Positions 58,174 through 64,000 of a DNA stretch of 64,000 bases are shown here, piece after piece. The notes beneath the pieces were generated by a model. That model saw nothing but the letters and a program-made list of their open reading frames with translations. It was not told where the DNA came from and searched no databases. The stretch is from Enterobacter asburiae (lineage in GTDB: Bacteria > Pseudomonadota > Gammaproteobacteria > Enterobacterales > Enterobacteriaceae). The DNA lies in the NCBI RefSeq assembly GCF_024599655.1, contig NZ_CP102247.1:2294001-2358000 (forward strand), given 5' to 3'. The position numbers and the translations under genes were made by a program. How positions within the stretch are numbered: position 1 is the stretch's first letter; each line of letters begins with the position of its first letter.

Positions 58174-61100
58174 ATGGACGTCAGCCGCAGACAATTTTTC
58201 AAAATCTGCGCGGGCGGTATGGCCGGAACAACGGCAGCCATGCTGGGATTTACTCCCAAAATGGCGCTGGCTCAGGCACGCAACTATAAGCTGCTGCGCG
58301 CGAAAGAGATCCGTAACACCTGCACATACTGCTCCGTAGGTTGTGGGCTTTTGATGTATAGCCTGGGCGATGGCGCGAAGAACGCCAGAGAAGCGATTTA
58401 CCATATTGAAGGGGACCCGGATCATCCGGTGAGCCGCGGGGCGCTTTGCCCGAAAGGGGCCGGGCTGCTGGACTATGTACACAGCGAAAATCGCCTGCGC
58501 TACCCGGAATACCGCGCGCCGGGTTCAGATAAATGGCAGCGTATCTCCTGGGATGAGGCCTTCTCCCGTATTGCCAAATTAATGAAAGCCGACCGCGACG
58601 CCAACTTTATTGAAAAGAACGCGCAGGGCGTAACGGTTAACCGCTGGCTTTCCACCGGGATGCTTTGCGCGTCTGCGGCGAGTAATGAAACCGGCATGCT
58701 GACGCAAAAATTTGTGCGCTCTCTCGGCATGCTGGCGGTAGACAACCAGGCGCGCGTTTGACACGGACCAACGGTAGCAAGTCTTGCTCCAACATTTGGT
58801 CGCGGTGCGATGACCAACCACTGGGTTGATATCAAAAACGCTAACGTCGTGGTGGTGATGGGCGGTAACGCCGCAGAAGCCCATCCGGTGGGGTTCCGCT
58901 GGGCGATGGAGGCGAAAAATAACAACGATGCGACGCTCATCGTCGTCGATCCGCGCTTTACGCGCACGGCATCGGTGGCCGATATCTATGCGCCAATCCG
59001 CTCCGGCACGGACATTACGTTCCTGTCTGGGGTACTGCTGTACCTGATCGAAAACAACAAAATTAACGCGGACTACGTTAAGCACTATACCAACGCGAAC
59101 CTGCTGGTGCGGGATGATTTTGCCTTTGATGACGGGCTTTTTAGCGGCTATGACGCTGAAAAACGCCAGTACGATAAAACATCCTGGAACTATCAGTTCG
59201 ATGAAAACGGCTATGCGATGCGTGATGAAACGCTGACGCACCCGCGCTGCGTGTGGAACCTGCTGAAGCAGCACGTTTCCCGCTATACGCCGGACGTGGT
59301 GGAGAACATCTGCGGCACGCCGAAAGCGGACTTCCTGAAGGTCTGTGAAGTGCTGGCCTCAACCAGTGCCGCAGACAGAACTACGACGTTCCTGTACGCG
59401 CTGGGCTGGACGCAGCATACCGTCGGCGCGCAGAACATCCGCACCATGGCGATGATCCAACTGCTGCTTGGCAACATGGGTATGGCGGGGGGCGGCGTGA
59501 ACGCGCTGCGCGGTCACTCCAATATTCAGGGGCTCACCGACCTTGGCCTGCTGTCGACCAGCCTGCCGGGCTACCTGACGCTGCCGTCTGAAAAGCAGGC
59601 CGATCTGCAAACGTATCTTGAGGCCAATACGCCAAAAGCGACGCTGCCGGACCAGGTGAACTACTGGAGCAACTATCCGAAGTTCTACGTCAGCCTGATG
59701 AAATCCTTCTACGGCGACGCGGCGCAGAAAGAGAACGACTGGGGCTTTGAGTGGTTGCCGAAGTGGGACCAGGCTTACGACGTTATCAAATATTTCAATA
59801 TGATGGATAAGGGCAACGTCACGGGGTATATCTGCCAGGGCTTTAACCCGGTTGCCTCCTTCCCGGACAAAAACAAAGTCGTTCGCAGCCTGAGCAAGCT
59901 GAAGTACATGGTGGTTATCGATCCGCTGGTGACCGAAACCTCCACCTTCTGGCAGAACCACGGCGAATCAAACGATGTCGATCCGGCGTCGATTCAGACC
60001 GAGGTGTTCCGCCTGCCGTCCACCTGCTTTGCAGAAGAAGACGGATCTATTGCCAACTCCGGCCGCTGGCTGCAGTGGCACTGGAAAGGCCAGGACGCCC
60101 CCGGCGAAGCGCGTAACGACGGTGAGATCCTTGCCGGGATTTACCATCGCCTGCGCGAAATGTACCGCACCGAAGGCGGCAAAGTCGCTGAGCCGCTCCT
60201 GAAAATGGGCTGGAACTACAAGCAGCCCGATCGTCCTGAGTCAGAGGAAGTCGCCAAAGAGAACAACGGCGTGGCGCTGGCGGATCTCTATGACGCTAAC
60301 GGCAACCTGGTGGCGAAGAAAGGCCAGCTGCTGAATAGCTTCGCGCTGCTGCGCGACGACGGCACGACGGCGTCGTCCTGCTGGATCTACACCGGCAGTT
60401 GGACGGAGCAGGGTAACCAGATGGCGAACCGCGATAACGCCGATCCGTCCGGGCTGGGCAATACGCTGGGCTGGGCATGGGCGTGGCCGCTAAACCGTCG
60501 CGTGCTGTACAACCGCGCGTCTGCAGACGTGAACGGCAAGCCGTGGGATCCGAAACGCATGCTGATCCAGTGGAACGGGGCGAAGTGGACGGGGAACGAT
60601 ATCCCGGACTACAACACCGCCGCGCCCGGCAGCAACACCGGGCCGTTTATCATGCAGCCGGAAGGGCTGGGACGCCTGTTTGCCCTCAACAAGCTGGCTG
60701 AAGGGCCGTTCCCGGAACACTACGAGCCGATGGAAACGCCGCTGGGCACCAACCCGCTGCATCCAAACGTGATCTCCAGCCCGGTGGTGCGCATCTACGA
60801 AGACGATGTCCTGCGCTTAGGCAAAAAGGACAAGTTCCCGTACGTAGGGACGACCTACCGCCTGACCGAACATTTCCATACCTGGACCAAGCACGCGCGG
60901 CTTAACGCTATCGCGCAGCCGGAACAGTTTGTGGAGATCAGCGAGACGCTGGCGAAGGCGAAAGGGATTGCCAACGGCGACCGCGTGAAGGTGAGCAGCA
61001 AGCGCGGCTTTATTCGCGCGGTGGCGGTGGTGACCCGTCGTTTGCAAAGTCTGAACGTGCACGGGCAGCAGGTGGAAACCGTCGGTATCCCGCTGCACTG

Positions 61101-61221
61101 GGGCTTTGAGGGTGTGGCGCAGAAAGGCTACATCGCCAATACCCTGACGCCAAACGTCGGCGATTCCAACTCGCAAACGCCGGAGTACAAGGCGTTTCTG
61201 GTCAACATCGAGAAAGCGTAA
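58174..61221 (+). CDS. fdnG: Formate dehydrogenase-N alpha subunit FdnG (selenoprotein)
   Basis: The catalytic subunit of the nitrate-inducible periplasmic formate dehydrogenase; it oxidises formate at a molybdenum bis-MGD centre. The frame is read through UGA at 58759-58761, codon 196, as selenocysteine, giving 1015 residues exactly as in E. coli FdnG. Residues 1-33 are a Tat signal with SRRQFFK. An iron-sulfur cluster site is CTYCSVGCG. The surroundings of codon 196 (QARV-Sec-HGPTV) match E. coli. A reader that stops at UGA would split the gene into frames ending at 58761 and restarting at 58810. Confidence 0.96.
58759..58800 (+). promoter_or_regulatory. Selenocysteine UGA and SECIS hairpin of fdnG
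   Basis: The UGA at 58759 is followed by a hairpin whose upper part is GG-bulged U-AGCA, loop AGUCU, UGCU-CC (58773-58790). The bulged U and the GU in the loop are the features recognised by SelB in E. coli fdn/fdh messages. The apical sequence differs from E. coli, but paired bases have changed together. Confidence 0.85.
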
Positions 61222-61232
61222 GGAGCGATTCA

Positions 61233-62117
61233 ATGGCGATGGAAACACAAGACGTTATCAAACGCTCCGCGACTAACCCAATAACGCCCGCGCCCCGCGC
61301 GCGGGACTACAAGGCAGAGGTCGCCAAGCTTATCGACGTCTCCTCCTGCGTGGGCTGCAAGGCCTGCCAGGTGGCGTGCTCGGAGTGGAACGATATCCGC
61401 GACGAGGTGGGGCATTGCGTCGGGGTCTACGACAATCCGGCGGATCTGAGCGCCAAATCCTGGACGGTAATGCGCTTTAGCGAAACCGAGCAGAACGGCA
61501 GGCTGGAGTGGCTCATCCGCAAAGACGGCTGCATGCACTGTGAAGATCCGGGCTGCCTGAAGGCGTGCCCGTCTGCCGGCGCGATTATTCAGTACGCCAA
61601 CGGGATCGTCGATTTCCAGCAGGACAACTGCATCGGCTGCGGCTACTGCATCGCGGGCTGTCCGTTTAAAATCCCGCGCCTCAATAAAGAGGATAACCGG
61701 GTATACAAATGCACCCTGTGCGTGGACCGCGTCAGCGTTGGGCAGGAGCCTGCCTGTGTGAAAACCTGTCCGACCGGGGCTATCCACTTCGGCACCAAGA
61801 AAGAGATGCTCGACGTGGCGCAGGCGCGTGTGGACAAGCTGAAAGCGCGCGGCTACCAGAATGCGGGCATTTACAACCCGCAGGGCGTGGGCGGTACGCA
61901 CGTGATGTATGTGCTGCACCACAACGACCAGCCAGAACTGTACCACAACCTGCCGAAGGAGCCGGCGATCGATACGTCGATCAACCTGTGGAAAGGGGCG
62001 CTTAAACCGCTCTCGGCGGCGGGCTTTATCGCCACCTTTGCGGGGCTGATTTATCACTACATCGGGATCGGGCCAAACAAAGAGGTGGATGACGACGAGG
62101 AGGAGCATCATGAGTAA
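61233..62117 (+). CDS. fdnH: Formate dehydrogenase-N iron-sulfur subunit FdnH
   Basis: A 294-residue electron-transfer subunit with four ferredoxin-type clusters; motifs include CVGCKACQVAC, CMHCEDPGCLKAC, CIGCGYCIAGCPF and CTLCVDRV. A single C-terminal transmembrane helix (about 255-275) anchors it. It starts 11 bp after fdnG behind AAGGAG and overlaps fdnI by 8 bp. Confidence 0.95.
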   Translation: MAMETQDVIKRSATNPITPAPRARDYKAEVAKLIDVSSCVGCKACQVACSEWNDIRDEVGHCVGVYDNPADLSAKSWTVMRFSETEQNGRLEWLIRKDGCMHCEDPGCLKACPSAGAIIQYANGIVDFQQDNCIGCGYCIAGCPFKIPRLNKEDNRVYKCTLCVDRVSVGQEPACVKTCPTGAIHFGTKKEMLDVAQARVDKLKARGYQNAGIYNPQGVGGTHVMYVLHHNDQPELYHNLPKEPAIDTSINLWKGALKPLSAAGFIATFAGLIYHYIGIGPNKEVDDDEEEHHE

Positions 62118-62766
62118 GTCGAAAATGATAGTGCGCACGAAGTTTGTTGACCGCGCCTGTCACTGGACGGTGGTGATCTGCTTCTTCCTGGTAGCGGTGT
62201 CGGGGATTTCGTTCTTCTTCCCGACGCTGCAGTGGCTGACCGAGACCTTCGGTACCCCGCAGATGGGGCGCATTCTGCACCCGTTCTTCGGCGTGCTGAT
62301 TTTCGTGGTGCTGATGTTTATGTTCGTGCGCTTTGTCCACCATAACATCCCGGACAAGCAGGATATCCCGTGGGTGAAAGGGATCGTCGAAGTCCTGAAA
62401 GGCAACGAGCATAAGGTCGCGAAGGTGGGGAAATACAATGCCGGACAGAAGATGATGTTCTGGACCATCATGAGCATGATTTTTGTGCTGCTGGTGACCG
62501 GGGTGATTATCTGGCGTCCGTATTTTGCGCAGTATTTCCCGATTCAGGTAATTCGCTACGCGCTGTTGATCCACGCCACGTCGGCCATCATTCTGATCCA
62601 CGCCATCCTCATCCATATGTATATGGCGTTCTGGGTAAAAGGATCGATTAAAGGGATGATCGAAGGGAAGGTGAGCCGCCGCTGGGCGCAGAAACACCAC
62701 CCGCGCTGGTATCGCGATGTGGAACGTCTGGAAGCGAAACAGGAAAGTACGGAAGGGTTGAAGTGA
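62110..62766 (+). CDS. fdnI: Formate dehydrogenase-N cytochrome b subunit FdnI
   Basis: A 218-residue membrane cytochrome b556 with four helices that passes electrons to menaquinone. Haem-ligand histidines are expected in the N-terminal RACHWTV and in the HATSAIILIHAILIHMY helix. The ATG at 62110 is preceded by AGGAG within fdnH; the earlier frame start at 62089 is rejected on length and ribosome site. Confidence 0.95.
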   Translation: MSKSKMIVRTKFVDRACHWTVVICFFLVAVSGISFFFPTLQWLTETFGTPQMGRILHPFFGVLIFVVLMFMFVRFVHHNIPDKQDIPWVKGIVEVLKGNEHKVAKVGKYNAGQKMMFWTIMSMIFVLLVTGVIIWRPYFAQYFPIQVIRYALLIHATSAIILIHAILIHMYMAFWVKGSIKGMIEGKVSRRWAQKHHPRWYRDVERLEAKQESTEGLK

Positions 62767-62785
62767 GCCCTGCGCCGTCGGCTTT

Positions 62786-62815
62786 GCCCGGCGGCGCTGC
62801 GCTTGCGCGGGCCTA
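62786..62815. repeat. REP element after fdnI
   Basis: GCCCGGCGGCGCTGCGCTTG with the closing GCGGGCCTAC is an enterobacterial REP palindrome. It lies between convergent fdnI and the polyphosphate kinase gene. Confidence 0.8.
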
Positions 62816-62826
62816 CTCCTGCTATT

Positions 62827-63645
62827 TCAGAACCGCTCCTCCACATACCGGAACGGGTATTTTGTGGGTTTAACTTTACCAATTTTGCGTTTTGGTAAAT
62901 CCACCTTTTCAACGTGTATTTCTTTATATGGAATTTGGGTTAGCAGGTGCGAAATAATATTCAGGCGCACGCGTTTTTTATCTTCTGAACGCGCCACAAA
63001 CCACGGCGCCCATGCGGTATCGGTGGCTTCAAACATCGCGTCGCGGGCGAGGGTATACTCGTCCCACAGGTTAAAGGATTTAATATCCATCGGCGATAGC
63101 TTCCAGATTTTACGACCATCGTTAATACGGTCGCGCAGGCGGCGCTCCTGCTCTTTCGGCGTCACCTCCAGCCAGTACTTAAGCAGGATTATACCGGCAT
63201 CCACCATCGCTTTTTCCATCACTGGCGTGCCGTCCAAAAATTTTTCCACCTGTTCCTCAGTGCAGAATCCCATCACCCGTTCGACACCCGCGCGGTTATA
63301 CCAGCTGCGATCGAATATCACGATCTCGCCTGCCGACGGCAGGTGCGGCACATAGCGCTGGAAGTAGAGCTGGCTTTTTTCTTTATCAGTTGGGGCAGGC
63401 AGCGCAACAACGCGAAACACGCGGGGGCTGACGCGCTCGGTGATCGCTTTAATGGTACCGCCTTTACCGGCACCGTCGCGTCCTTCAAAGACGATGCACA
63501 CCTTTAGTCCCCTGGCGACGACCCACTGCTGGAGCTTAACCAGTTCAACGTGCAGGCGACGTAGCTCTTGTTCATACTCTTTGGTCTTTAACGGAGCATT
63601 CTTTACGACATCAACAGCGACACTGGTTTTCTTTTTGCTTCCCAT
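62827..63645 (-). CDS. ppk2: Polyphosphate kinase 2 family protein
   Basis: A 272-residue PPK2-family phosphotransferase, which moves phosphate between polyphosphate and nucleoside di- or monophosphates. Walker A is FEGRDGAGKGG and the Walker B/lid region is IFDRSWYNRAGVERVMGF, both complete. The ATG at 63645 follows GAGG at a proper distance; the ATG at 63654 abuts it. By length it is a one-domain enzyme of the class that mostly works on GDP or ADP. E. coli K-12 has only PPK1, so this is a difference from that backbone. Convergent with fdnI across a REP element. Confidence 0.9.
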   Translation of the reverse strand: MGSKKKTSVAVDVVKNAPLKTKEYEQELRRLHVELVKLQQWVVARGLKVCIVFEGRDGAGKGGTIKAITERVSPRVFRVVALPAPTDKEKSQLYFQRYVPHLPSAGEIVIFDRSWYNRAGVERVMGFCTEEQVEKFLDGTPVMEKAMVDAGIILLKYWLEVTPKEQERRLRDRINDGRKIWKLSPMDIKSFNLWDEYTLARDAMFEATDTAWAPWFVARSEDKKRVRLNIISHLLTQIPYKEIHVEKVDLPKRKIGKVKPTKYPFRYVEERF

Positions 63646-63821
63646 GATGGTCATCCTCAGGTTGTCCGGCGCGGAAAAAAGCGAGGCCGCACTATGAAGT
63701 GTAATCCACCTGATATTATGCGTAGTGTTTTTAGGTAATTAATTTCACAGCACTTTTAATCCCGCATTCTATGTGTGATTAGTAAGATAATTTCATTCTT
63801 ATTTACTTAAAGGAACTAAGA

Positions 63822-64000
63822 ATGAGTTGGAATAAAGAAGCTGCGGTTTCGTATCTCCGTTCACACGCTCTGGGGCACTCCCATAGTGAATGTGCTAAGT
63901 TTACCCGCCTGGCCATTCTGGCTGGAGGTGTTAAGGTGCCGAACACAGATTATGCAAAAGATTATGGGGCGGAATTATTACGCGCTGGATTCAGTGAGCT
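63822..64000 (+). CDS. Start of a small protein with a putative catalytic cysteine
   Basis: Only the first 59 codons are visible, starting at an ATG behind AAAGGAA. The segment SHSECAKFTRLAILAGGV places Cys24 at the start of a helix, a pattern seen in NlpC/P60- and CHAP-like amidases, including small type VI secretion peptidoglycan amidases, and DYAKDYGAELLRAGF follows. There is no signal peptide, which would fit a toxin delivered by a secretion system. The second histidine of the dyad lies beyond the window, so the family is a suggestion, not an assignment. No upstream partner gene is seen in the preceding 176 bp. Confidence 0.5.
   Translation, partial: MSWNKEAAVSYLRSHALGHSHSECAKFTRLAILAGGVKVPNTDYAKDYGAELLRAGFSE

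Noticed and set aside
58759..58761. In-frame stop codon suggesting that fdnG is a pseudogene
   Set aside because: It is the selenocysteine UGA at codon 196, with SECIS hairpin and full-length frame on both sides.
1..64000. CRISPR array, prophage, insertion sequence, integron or tRNA-linked island
   Set aside because: I found no regularly spaced repeats, integrase, transposase, attachment-like duplications, or tRNA cloverleaf sequence by reading; only REP elements were seen.

Overview
The window reads as chromosomal DNA of a member of the Enterobacteriaceae, most likely Enterobacter or a close relative such as Lelliottia or Leclercia. From memory of the E. coli and Salmonella maps, the backbone follows the 33-34 min region: pqqU(yncD)/yncE/ansP, then yncG/pptA, yddH/nhoA, smvR/smvA, a porin with yddG, and fdnGHI. 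Protein similarity to the K-12 and Salmonella orthologues is high, base composition looks even, and I see no integrase, transposase, phage gene, tRNA, rRNA or CRISPR array. The accessory material is metabolic clusters set between backbone genes.

Layout. 1-4.6 kb: TonB receptor PqqU (3' end cut off), secreted propeller YncE, a Fur box between them, and AnsP. 4.9-8.8 kb: LysR regulator with a divergent cupin, an Aer-type redox chemoreceptor, and a small P-loop kinase. 8.9-16.4 kb: one eight-gene operon with two flavin monooxygenases, an M20 deacylase, a GNAT acetyltransferase and a polar amino acid ABC importer with two paralogous binding proteins. It resembles Bacillus operons that break down S-substituted cysteines. 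16.4-18.5 kb: yncG, pptA and an LpxL/LpxP-type acyltransferase. 18.6-22 kb: NAD-malic enzyme divergent from a 2-hydroxycarboxylate transporter, with a good CRP site between them. 22-27.5 kb: an unrecognised protein with two apparent winged-helix repeats, a MocR regulator with a divergent GNAT, and an ArsR-like repressor divergent from a second EF-G. 27.5-29 kb: yddH and nhoA.

29-43.5 kb is the most striking part. A LysR gene faces a 13-kb run of twelve codirectional genes: PrpF/YbhH-type isomerase, MFS transporter, FAH-fold protein, citC-citD-citE-citF-citX-citG, serine hydrolase, an AcnB paralogue and a DASS transporter. A perfect inverted repeat with a LysR T-N11-A core lies in the divergent promoter. 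Read as a pathway, it could import trans-aconitate or a related tricarboxylate, isomerise it to cis-aconitate, hydrate that to citrate, split citrate to acetate and oxaloacetate, and process oxaloacetate with the FAH protein. It looks like an enlarged form of the uncharacterised E. coli ybhD/ybhHIJ locus joined to citrate lyase.

43.5-47.7 kb: smvR/smvA with two operator-like palindromes, and a second Kup potassium transporter. 47.7-55.3 kb: a LIV-type ABC importer in one operon with homologues of AtcB and AtcC, which convert 2-aminothiazoline-4-carboxylate to L-cysteine, divergent from a GcvA-type LysR gene. With the 9-16 kb operon, this makes two loci that plausibly scavenge organic sulfur as cysteine. 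55.3-64 kb: OmpC/OmpD-type porin, yddG, formate dehydrogenase-N with an in-frame selenocysteine UGA, a PPK2 polyphosphate kinase, and the start of a small protein with a possible catalytic cysteine.
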